Part shown: positions 1 to 5,978 of the stretch, piece by piece
Layout: each line of letters opens with the position of its first letter
Numbering within the stretch: position 1 is the stretch's first letter
Assembly (NCBI GenBank): GCA_964453155.1
Contig: CAYVQU010000244.1
Span: forward strand, 1 to 6,569
Direction of reading: 5' to 3'
Origin: CAYVQU01 sp964453155
Lineage (GTDB): Bacteria > Chloroflexota > Anaerolineae > Anaerolineales > UBA11858
DNA: 6,569 nt
Made by a program: the position numbers and the translations under genes
Notes under the pieces: model-generated
The model's input: only the letters and a program-made list of their open reading frames with translations
Database searches by the model: none
Told to the model about the DNA's origin: nothing

Positions 1-41
1 TTCTTGCCTGAGAAAGGATGACGTGTCATCCTCTGGGATTG

Positions 42-156
42 CACCTGACCTGCCTCACGGCAGGGGGGTACGCGGGGCGTTTTGCCTGGTCTGGTTTCGG
101 TGTGAAGAGCATTCGGGGCAAAACCGGGCAGGCAGGTGAACATCTTGTTGTGCGGT
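42..156 (+). repeat. attC-like folded repeat, copy 1 (left box missing)
   Basis: The right end reads GTTGTGCGGT (147-156) and is preceded by an 8-base spacer (139-146). Then comes a stem: CACCTG-A-CCTGCC (42-54) pairs with GGCAGGCAGGTG (127-138), 12 base pairs with one bulged A at 48. An inner stem GTTTTGCC (79-86) pairs with GGCAAAAC (117-124). The single-stranded core GGGTACGCGGGGC (66-78) is identical to one in the copy at 5512-5646. The heptamer GTTGTGC matches the integron R' box GTTRRRY at 6 of 7 positions, and a bulged base in the L stem is a known attC trait. The matching left box (a GCACAAC-type heptamer) is not found upstream of 42. A separate perfect hairpin at 15-32 (AGGATGAC/GTCATCCT) lies there instead, without a T-run. 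The copy is therefore truncated or degenerate on its left. Confidence 0.55.
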
Positions 157-228
157 CAGTAATTAGTGAATTTTCTTAGGACCAAACAATCCCTCGAAAT
201 AAAGTCCAAAAGACTTAATCAAGAGAAA

Positions 229-256
229 AAGGGCTGGAAGAAATCTTTCAGCCCTT
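229..256 (-). terminator. Rho-independent terminator of the OsmC-lipoprotein gene
   Basis: A 12-bp stem (229-240 with 245-256, one G-T wobble) closes an AAAT loop 24 bases beyond the stop of the minus-strand gene. On the minus strand the stem runs into a T-tract (TTTTTCTCTT, from about 230 down to 221), the classic form. On the plus strand the stem is followed by ATCTTTT, so it may also work weakly in that direction. Confidence 0.85.
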
Positions 257-280
257 ATCTTTTGGTGAGTTCAAAATTCT

Positions 281-1369
281 TTACTTGGCGGTCACTGAAA
301 TTTCAACCGGTGCGGCTCGCACTAAAGTCGTATAGATCGGGCATCGCTGTTTATATTGTTCAATCATTACTTCGCCCTGTTCAGTACTAATACCGGCAAC
401 CTCAACCATGACCCGAAAGGCTTGCAAACGGGGGTTGATACCAGAATCCATTGAAGCTAAGCCACGGGGATCGAGATCAGCCTCAACAAATGTTGTGATA
501 TCCGTTACTGTTACCCCCATTTCTTCAGCAGAGTGCTCAAAAATGAAGGTGCCGTAAGTCGCCAACGCCCCTAAGATCAAATCGAGGGGATTGCGTTCCT
601 CGTTGGGGCCTTCCAGCGGGGGGACCGAGTCGATGACGAAATGATTGCCACGGGCACTCACAATCGCCCGGCCAGGTTGGTTCGAGAGTTGAGCTGACAA
701 CTTGGCCGTATTTAAACCTTCGATAGCGGCGGAGGGAGCTTCATCACCAACGGTGATTTCGATTTCAGTCGCCCGTGATAAGGTCGTGTAGATTGGGCAG
801 CGCGTTTTATAATTCTCGATGATCGCTTTGACCTGATCGTCATTCGCACCAGGAAGGTCGAGGTGGACCCGCATGGCTTGCAGGCGGGGATCGGTTCCTG
901 ATCCGGCAACCCCGCTGACATCTAAGTCAGCTTCAACGGATACTGATACATCTTCCAAAGGAATTGACTCCTCCAGACCCACACGTTCGGCGATAAACAA
1001 TCCGCAAGTCGCCATCGATCCCAGAATCATATCCAACGGATTTAATTCTTCGTTCGGACCTTCAATCGGGGGCACCGAATCGACGATGAAGTGATTGCCA
1101 CGGGCACTGACGATGGCGCGCCCAGGCTGATTGGTTAGTTTCGCAACGGCTTTAGCGGTAGCAAGTTGGGGTTCATCCGCAGTCTCTACCTCAGCAGCTG
1201 CTTCATCCGTTTTTTCTTCTTCAACAGAAGATTCCGTTTTGGGAGCAGAAACTTCTGCCGCGGCTTGAACGGGCTGGCTGGCCTGGCAGCCACTCAAAAT
1301 CAAGGTTGCTAACAACATAATCGTAAGTTGAATCATTGCAAATTTTTTGAATATTGTCGTATTCATCAT
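281..1369 (-). CDS. Lipoprotein with two tandem OsmC-like domains
   Basis: This 362-residue protein starts with a lipoprotein signal: hydrophobic residues 11-25 and lipobox LSGC with Cys28 as the lipidation site. An acidic, Ala/Glu-rich linker (about 29-72) would tether the rest outside the membrane. Two homologous OsmC-like domains follow, at about 77-207 and 227-359. Known OsmC/Ohr proteins reduce organic hydroperoxides with two cysteines, the first in a helix after the conserved PxE/NPLD region and the second in an RCPxxxTL motif. Domain 1 has both (Cys122 in ATCG, Cys191 in RCPIYTTL). Domain 2 has Tyr272 in place of the first and keeps Cys343. The acidic GPNEE-NPLD segment is present in both. 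The ribosome site GGAG (1374-1377) lies 4 bases before the first of two adjacent ATGs and 7 before the second, so translation may begin at 1366. OsmC proteins are normally cytoplasmic single-domain proteins of about 140 residues, so export and tandem duplication are both unusual. Peroxidase activity is inferred. Confidence 0.85.
   Translation of the reverse strand: MMNTTIFKKFAMIQLTIMLLATLILSGCQASQPVQAAAEVSAPKTESSVEEEKTDEAAAEVETADEPQLATAKAVAKLTNQPGRAIVSARGNHFIVDSVPPIEGPNEELNPLDMILGSMATCGLFIAERVGLEESIPLEDVSVSVEADLDVSGVAGSGTDPRLQAMRVHLDLPGANDDQVKAIIENYKTRCPIYTTLSRATEIEITVGDEAPSAAIEGLNTAKLSAQLSNQPGRAIVSARGNHFVIDSVPPLEGPNEERNPLDLILGALATYGTFIFEHSAEEMGVTVTDITTFVEADLDPRGLASMDSGINPRLQAFRVMVEVAGISTEQGEVMIEQYKQRCPIYTTLVRAAPVEISVTAK
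293..1141 (-). repeat. Internal duplication of the OsmC-like domain
   Basis: Two units, 1141-749 and 691-293 on the minus strand, encode residues 77-207 and 227-359. They share long near-identical stretches such as NQPGRAIVSARGNHF and RCPIYTTL, separated by a linker of about 19 residues. The copies differ most in the middle (residues 124-150 against 274-300). The critical Cys-to-Tyr difference is TGC (1006-1004) against TAC (556-554), a single base change. Confidence 0.85.
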
Positions 1370-1399
1370 TTTTCTCCTTTTTTCATTTAATTACTCATG

Positions 1400-1482
1400 T
1401 TACGCACCTTTGGGACTGGCAGTCCTGGAAATACGCGGTGGTTGACATGAATTCACTCTAGAGGACTGCCAGTCCTGCGTAA
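1400..1482. repeat. Palindromic MITE-like repeat between the two minus-strand genes
   Basis: The outer ends are TTACGCA (1400-1406) and TGCGTAA (1476-1482). Just inside lie GGACTGGCAGTCC (1413-1425) and GGACTGCCAGTCC (1463-1475), which are reverse complements of each other and each also nearly self-palindromic. The left arm has 6 extra bases (1407-1412) between the two motifs; the right arm has none. The 37 bases between the arms show no ORF. The form suits a small non-autonomous transposable element or a REP-like palindrome. No T-run follows on either strand, so it is not a standard terminator. It sits in the 5' region of the OsmC-lipoprotein gene and could affect its expression. Confidence 0.6.
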
Positions 1483-1502
1483 TGTCAGTTAATTATCTAA
1501 AC

Positions 1503-2084
1503 TTATTGCGCAGCCGGGACGATCATATGTTTTTCCAGGAAGTACTGATCTGACCCATCCAGGAAATTTAAGACTGGGGTAAACTTCATGAGGGGACTTT
1601 CAAGCTTGGGCATGAGTTTATTTGACTCCAATGCGTATTGGTCTGTTCCATCCAGAATATTCAAGACGGGCCTGAAGTTTCTGTTCGAAAATGCCGGTTG
1701 ATGAATGACATTCTGTGCTTCCAGTGCATATTGATTCGATCCATCTAGAAAATTCAAAACCGGGCTAAAGTTCTTACCCGAATATGCTTGCCGGTCTAAG
1801 ATATTCTGGGCTTCCAACGCATATTGATCAGAACCATCCAAAAAATTTAAGACCGGGCTAGCCATTCTGAAGGAGTTTGCCCGTTGGGGTACAATATTCT
1901 GCGAATCCAATGCATATTGATCTGATCCGTCCAGAACATTCAGCCTCGCTGAATTGGCGGCCTGGATGCCACTCGTACGAAACAGGTCACTTCCAATTGT
2001 TGGGGTAACAAACAAAGCGCTGATGATGAGAACAATGATGAGAGCAGCGAAACGAATAAAATTGGGGTTACGTTTTACGTTCAC
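1503..2084 (-). CDS. Exported protein of five 31-residue LDGSDQYALE repeats, function unknown
   Basis: I do not recognise this 193-residue family. It begins with a basic N-terminus (NVKRNPNF), then a hydrophobic segment at about 11-29 that would act as a signal peptide or membrane anchor; no clear cleavage site is seen. From residue 46 to the end there are four full 31-residue units and one partial unit. The LDG triplets fall at residues 51, 82, 113, 144 and 175, exactly 31 apart. The core of each unit is LN-x-LDG-[ST]-[DN]-QY-[AF]-L-[ED]; the second half of each unit varies more. There are no cysteines, so disulfides are excluded. The start is GTG, with AAAGGA (2097-2092) 7 bases upstream, and no better in-frame start lies above it. 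It lies 133 bases upstream of the OsmC-lipoprotein gene on the same strand and diverges from the large regulator at 2343. A surface, adhesive or self-assembling role is possible but is only an inference. Confidence 0.8.
   Translation of the reverse strand: MNVKRNPNFIRFAALIIVLIISALFVTPTIGSDLFRTSGIQAANSARLNVLDGSDQYALDSQNIVPQRANSFRMASPVLNFLDGSDQYALEAQNILDRQAYSGKNFSPVLNFLDGSNQYALEAQNVIHQPAFSNRNFRPVLNILDGTDQYALESNKLMPKLESPLMKFTPVLNFLDGSDQYFLEKHMIVPAAQ
1506..1949 (-). repeat. 93-bp tandem coding repeat (4.8 units)
   Basis: Five in-frame units of 93 bases encode residues 46-76, 77-107, 108-138, 139-169 and a shortened 170-193. The DNA copies have diverged at many synonymous sites while the 13-residue core stays fixed. 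This suggests an old duplication held by selection on the protein rather than a recent slippage product. Confidence 0.85.
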
Positions 2085-2198
2085 GATGTTTTCCTTTCTA
2101 AAGAATTTAGCTATCGCTTCCTTTGGCGGGGCGGCAATTTGATTTTCGATTGTTAGGGGATATTAATAATTTGGGTAATTTTGATCTCCTTTCTAATG

Positions 2199-2204
2199 TA
2201 TAAT
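2199..2204 (+). promoter_or_regulatory. Possible -10 box for the regulator gene
   Basis: A perfect TATAAT lies 139 bases before the preferred start at 2343. No good -35 hexamer lies 16-18 bases upstream: TTGATC (2181-2186) is too close and TTGGGT (2171-2176) too far. The call rests on the -10 match in an AT-rich intergenic region. Transcription from it would begin near 2211 and carry the inverted repeat at 2248-2272 in the leader. Confidence 0.35.
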
Positions 2205-2247
2205 GGATAAACTGACCAATCACTTATAGGTATGATTATGTCGAAAG

Positions 2248-2302
2248 TAATCGGATAATTGGTATCCGATTAGGATACTTAAGGGATACAAGTCATGGAT
2301 AC
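2248..2302 (+). promoter_or_regulatory. Candidate operator: 10-bp inverted repeat plus GGATAC copies
   Basis: TAATCGGATA (2248-2257) and TATCCGATTA (2263-2272) form a perfect inverted repeat around ATTGG. Within and after it the hexamer GGATAC recurs: inverted at 2262-2267, then direct at 2273-2278, 2284-2289 and 2297-2302, roughly one helical turn apart. The cluster lies between two divergent genes, one of which encodes an XRE-type HTH protein, so autoregulation is a reasonable guess. It could also fold as a leader RNA hairpin. Confidence 0.45.
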
Positions 2303-2332
2303 AATGGTCAGTGTTAATTTGTGGGCAGCTAA

Positions 2333-2337
2333 GAGGG
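2333..2337 (+). promoter_or_regulatory. Ribosome binding site favouring the start at 2343
   Basis: GAGGG sits 5 bases before ATG 2343. A longer reading from ATG 2295 also has a site (AAGGGA, 2281-2286, 8 bases away). The first 16 residues of the longer form have no HTH character, and its ATG overlaps the last GGATAC repeat, so the internal start is preferred. Confidence 0.5.
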
Positions 2338-2342
2338 AAAAG

Positions 2343-5300
2343 ATGAACGAGATCATTTCTTTTGGGTATTGGGTTCGTCGTCGGCGAAAGGCGTTGGATC
2401 TCACTCAAGTCGCGTTGGCGAAACAGGTGGGATGCGCGACAGTTACAATAAAGAAAATCGAAAGTGATCAACGCCGCCCGTCTCGGGTCATGGCCGAACG
2501 AATTGCAGAATGCCTGGAAATAATCGAACCCGACTTGGAGAATTTCATCCAATCTGGGCTGGGTGAGTCCCCAACGTTCCAGTTACCCCAACCCCATCTC
2601 CTAATCCATACCGCAGATATCGAACCCCCTTTTCAAGTCCAGCAATCTGAACCTAAGAAATGGAGTACGTTTGTGGGGCGCGCAGCTGAACTGACCTGGT
2701 TGGATAACCATTTCGATCAGGTTTTAGCAGGGTTCGCTCAAATCGTGTTTTTATCCGGCGGGGCGGGTCGGGGAAAAACAGCCCTAATGAAGGCGTTCGC
2801 TAAGCGCGCCTTGACGCAGGTTGATGAGTTGGTGGTACTTCAGGGGAATTGCAATGCCTTTTCCGGTGTGGCTGATTCTTTCCTTCCGTTCCGTGAGGTA
2901 CTCAGCCAACTTACCGGTGATATTAGGGGGCAATCGGCACCTTTACCGCTTGACATCCGACAAAGTCGCCGATTGTGGCGCAACATGCCCTCTGTGCTGA
3001 CTCAAATCGTTGAATATGGACCATATCTCATCGATACATTTATTCCGGCCCGCACACTTCGAAGTCGAATTCAGCCCAATGGGGATATAAAAGCCAGTAC
3101 CTATCAAAAATTTCAATCTTTTTTGGATCAACCCCGCCGAATGAGTGATGGTTTGTCCCCGGCTGTGCTGTTTGAACAGTACACCAATGTACTTCAGGCC
3201 GTGGCGACTCAAACCCCTCTATTAATTTTGTTGGATGATTTGCAATGGGCAGATCAGAGTTCTATCCAATTGCTGGCCCATATCGGACAGCGCTTGAAGG
3301 GGCGGATCTTGGTGATCGGCACATATCGCACCAATGAAGTTATCCAGCGGCAAGATGATGCACGCCATCCCCTGATTCCGATTCTGAATGAACTCAAGCG
3401 CCGGGGTGGGGATATCACCATTGATTTGCAACAATCCGATGAAAAATCGGGCCGAGATATGGTCGATTTCATCTTGGATTCTGAACCCAATAGATTTGGG
3501 GCCGAATTTAGAGAGCATCTATTCCGCCTGACGATGGGGCACCCTTTATTTATCGTAGAGTTGCTCCGGGCAATGCAAAACCGCGGCGATATTGCGTATC
3601 GTGATGATTGCGGTTGGACCACATCAGCGAATTTGGCCTGGGAAGTTATTCCCTCGCGAATAGAGGCCGTACTTTCAGAACGGATCGACCAGCTGGATGA
3701 ATCACTCCGGAAGTTGTTATTGGTTGCTAGTGTGGAAGGGGAAATTTTCACCGATCAGGTGATTGCCCAAGTAGAAGGTGTTGAAGAGCGAGATTTGTTA
3801 TGGGCACTCGTGCATGAGTTAGGCGACCGGCAGCGGTTAATTTATGAAACTGGAGAAATAGAGACCGACAATGGTTATCTGACGCAATTTAAGTTTACCC
3901 ATGCGCTTTACCAGGAATACCTTTACCGTAGTTTGAGTCAGGGCGAGCAGCGTTTGCTCCACCGAGAAGTTGCTCTCGCTATCGAAAATCTCTTCACTGT
4001 ACAATCTGACAAAATTATGGCCGATTTGGCGCATCATTATACTGAGGCCGGTTGGCCTGAAAAAGCTGTGGTTGCTTTGCACCGTGCTGGAATTTCAGCC
4101 GCTAAAAAATTTGCTAATGTCGAAGCCAGAGAATATTTTGACCAAGCGTTAGCAATTATTTCCGAAACTGATCTAGAGACCCGCTGGGATTTGGCTCATG
4201 CTCGGGTTCAAATTGATACAATTGAACGCCATCCAGAGCGTAAAAATCACCTGGAAGAACTTGAAAGCTTGGCATTACAACTTAACGATGCTAAAAAACA
4301 AGCGACTACGGCGTTATTTTGGGCGAAATTTCATTTATCAAGTACTCATGATATGTCCGCAGTTCGCCAAGCACTTGGGTGCGCATTTGATCTCATTCAA
4401 ACCATTAATGACCCTCAATTAGAGGCCCGATGGCATCAAATCCAAGGCAATCTAGCGGATGTAGAAGGTGAAGTATCGCGTTCAATTGTTCATTTCGAGC
4501 GTGCTCTTATTATATATTCGAAGTTAGGAGATCGAGCTAACGAGGGCATAGCGCTTGATTATTTATCACTCTGCTATGATCGACAGGGAGTTGATCCCAT
4601 TGAATCTAAAAATTTATCGATTAGAACGCTACAAATTAGTAGAGAAATTGGAGATCAACAACTAGAGGGCTGGAGTTTAATCAGATTGGGAAAATTTGAG
4701 AACTTTTTAAGTGATTCATATCTGGTAGGCGAACAATTAATTAAAGATGGGATCGAAAAGCTTGAAAAAATCGGTGATCGGTTTGGCGCTAGTTGGGGGG
4801 TTATTTTTCAGGGTTGGTCATCCTTGTATCAAGGCGATGTACCTGGAGCATTAAACTATTTCCAACAGGGATACGACTTTGCTCAGGAGCACGGACTTGT
4901 TGATGCTGGAAATCACCTGTTGCAATTTATTGGAGAAGTCGCATATTCTCAGGGAGATTATCAAAAAGCATTGGCGTATTTCCAGCGGGTAGAGAAATAT
5001 CTGCACGAGCACATCCATAAAACCCGCAAAGCAAATATTTTTGCCCGTTTAGGGGCCGCGTTGGTGGGTTTAAAGCAGTGGGATGAAGCTGAGAGTTATT
5101 TCCAGAAAACACTGGCAATCTGGCGATCGGTTGAACCCCAGATGAGGATGACTGCCGCTCTCAGTGGGATGGCAGAGATTGAGCTTGCTCGAGATAATTC
5201 ACTTCAGGCGCAAGTTTATGTCGATGAAATCATAACCTTATTGGAAAGTGGATTAAGTTTAGATGCAACGGATAACCATTTCCCCGCTCGGATTCGCCTA

Positions 5301-5483
5301 ACTTGTGTGCGAGTACTGCAAGCCAATCAGGATCCTCGGGCAGACGATTTCTTACAAGAAGCATTTGCTGAACTGCAACAATTGGCAAATAAGATTGACC
5401 AACCCGAGAGACGGCGGGTTTTCCTCAATAATACCCCCTGGCATCGAGAAATTATGTCATTGATGGGGAAAAGAATAGATTAG
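2343..5483 (+). CDS. XRE-HTH / AAA ATPase / TPR regulator (STAND-like)
   Basis: The preferred product has 1046 residues; a start at 2295 would add 16. Residues about 6-70 form a Cro/C1-type helix-turn-helix (FGYWVRRRRKALDLTQ, then VTIKKIESDQRRPSR). A proline-rich linker follows, then an ATPase of the AfsR/MalT-like type: FVGR entry motif near 110, Walker A GGAGRGKT at 139-146, Walker B LLILLDDLQWAD near 293-304, GHPLFIVELL near 399-408 and FTHALYQEYLY at 518-528. From about 561 to 1010 the chain is helical TPR repeats such as the YFQRVEKY and YFQKTLAIW segments. Proteins of this class are thought to bind ATP, sense a ligand or partner through the TPR part, oligomerise and regulate transcription; the ligand here is unknown. 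It diverges from the repeat-protein gene at 2084 and is a plausible regulator of that pair. No terminator follows; the attC-like repeat starts 28 bases after the stop. Base composition drops sharply around 4560-4740. Confidence 0.88.
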   Translation: MNEIISFGYWVRRRRKALDLTQVALAKQVGCATVTIKKIESDQRRPSRVMAERIAECLEIIEPDLENFIQSGLGESPTFQLPQPHLLIHTADIEPPFQVQQSEPKKWSTFVGRAAELTWLDNHFDQVLAGFAQIVFLSGGAGRGKTALMKAFAKRALTQVDELVVLQGNCNAFSGVADSFLPFREVLSQLTGDIRGQSAPLPLDIRQSRRLWRNMPSVLTQIVEYGPYLIDTFIPARTLRSRIQPNGDIKASTYQKFQSFLDQPRRMSDGLSPAVLFEQYTNVLQAVATQTPLLILLDDLQWADQSSIQLLAHIGQRLKGRILVIGTYRTNEVIQRQDDARHPLIPILNELKRRGGDITIDLQQSDEKSGRDMVDFILDSEPNRFGAEFREHLFRLTMGHPLFIVELLRAMQNRGDIAYRDDCGWTTSANLAWEVIPSRIEAVLSERIDQLDESLRKLLLVASVEGEIFTDQVIAQVEGVEERDLLWALVHELGDRQRLIYETGEIETDNGYLTQFKFTHALYQEYLYRSLSQGEQRLLHREVALAIENLFTVQSDKIMADLAHHYTEAGWPEKAVVALHRAGISAAKKFANVEAREYFDQALAIISETDLETRWDLAHARVQIDTIERHPERKNHLEELESLALQLNDAKKQATTALFWAKFHLSSTHDMSAVRQALGCAFDLIQTINDPQLEARWHQIQGNLADVEGEVSRSIVHFERALIIYSKLGDRANEGIALDYLSLCYDRQGVDPIESKNLSIRTLQISREIGDQQLEGWSLIRLGKFENFLSDSYLVGEQLIKDGIEKLEKIGDRFGASWGVIFQGWSSLYQGDVPGALNYFQQGYDFAQEHGLVDAGNHLLQFIGEVAYSQGDYQKALAYFQRVEKYLHEHIHKTRKANIFARLGAALVGLKQWDEAESYFQKTLAIWRSVEPQMRMTAALSGMAEIELARDNSLQAQVYVDEIITLLESGLSLDATDNHFPARIRLTCVRVLQANQDPRADDFLQEAFAELQQLANKIDQPERRRVFLNNTPWHREIMSLMGKRID

Positions 5484-5511
5484 ATTATCAAGTATTGAAT
5501 CTGATTTACAT

Positions 5512-5646
5512 GCCGCACAACCCAAGTTGGAGCAGACCCGGCTTCGCCTGGAGGGTACGCGGGGCAAGTAGCTCAGCTAGAAGTGTTATGTTAGGATGCT
5601 AGATGAGCCAGAGCCGCCGGGTCTGCTCAACAAACCGTTGTGCGGC
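5512..5646 (+). repeat. attC-like folded repeat, copy 2 (complete)
   Basis: The ends GCCGCACAAC (5512-5521) and GTTGTGCGGC (5637-5646) pair perfectly over 10 bases. Inside lie unpaired 8-base spacers on each side (5522-5529 and 5629-5636). A perfect 13-bp stem follows, GAGCAGACCCGGC (5530-5542) with GCCGGGTCTGCTC (5616-5628), and then a distal stem, 5571-5580 with 5599-5608, with one G-A mismatch. The paired box / unpaired spacer / paired box order and the length of 135 match integron attC sites. GCACAAC and GTTGTGC each fit RYYYAAC and GTTRRRY at 6 of 7 positions. The 28-base left-side stretch (5543-5570), which carries GGGTACGCGGGGC, faces only 7 bases on the right; that asymmetry is not typical of attC. 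It lies 28 bases after the stop of the regulator gene, where a cassette attC would be. Confidence 0.65.
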
Positions 5647-5665
5647 TATTCGAGAAGAAAAGCCA

Positions 5666-5939
5666 ATGAAAGTTTATCTAATCAAGCATAGGCACCAAGT
5701 GCTTTTAAGAATACAAAAAGTATATAGGTGCTACACCACGAAATATCTTCGCGGCTGCCGCTGCAACCCCTGAAAGTATTGATTTTGAAGCAACAGCCGC
5801 AACAGTTGAGATGAAATTTAGAAAATTCAGAATACATCTAGAAGTGGCAATAAGGATATCTACACATATGGGTTACAATTCAACTAACTTGAAGTTATCC
5901 CCAAATATGTGGGTAGCTCGATACCATAAAAGGTGTTAG
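5666..5939 (+). pseudogene. Possible frameshifted small ORF, unknown
   Basis: ATG 5666 opens a frame reading MKVYLIKHRHQVLLRIQK, which soon leads to a stop at 5771-5773. A second frame with no ATG at its head is open from 5709 to the stop at 5937-5939 and reads protein-like (YIGATPRNIFAAAAATPES). Removing one A from the AAAAA run at 5715-5719 would join them into a 90-residue protein. I do not recognise it. It lies between the attC-like repeat and the SLATT gene in a 332-base stretch that otherwise holds only a GCGGCTG/CAGCCGC inverted repeat (5751-5757, 5794-5800), which falls inside the coding frame. It could also be plain intergenic DNA, since the start has only a weak ribosome site. Confidence 0.3.
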
Positions 5940-5978
5940 ATTCGTTTTGTTTTCAATTGGAAGGGAGTAGGATAAATT

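Noticed and set aside
712..1094. Open frames on both strands across the OsmC gene
   Set aside because: They lie in other frames of a gene with clear domain matches, have no good ribosome sites and give low-complexity products.
1442..1447. TTGACA as a plus-strand -35 box
   Set aside because: No -10 hexamer follows at 16-18 bases, and no plus-strand gene begins before 2295.
1400..1482. Palindrome as another attC-like site
   Set aside because: The GTT/AAC order is reversed, there are no unpaired spacers of attC type, and it shares neither GTTGTGCGG nor the GGGTACGCGGGGC core.
1506..1949. The 93-bp repeats as a CRISPR array
   Set aside because: The units are in frame with a complete gene, have no repeat/spacer contrast at DNA level and show synonymous divergence.
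2943..3751. Minus-strand open frames inside the regulator
   Set aside because: They overlap the conserved ATPase coding frame completely and read as antisense shadows.
5561..5581. A tRNA-like 5' end (GGGGCAAGTAGCTCAGCTAG) inside the repeat at 5512
   Set aside because: It resembles an acceptor and D-arm, but no anticodon arm, no T-loop (GTTCGA) and no matching acceptor 3' strand follow. The bases are better explained by the distal stem 5571-5580/5599-5608.
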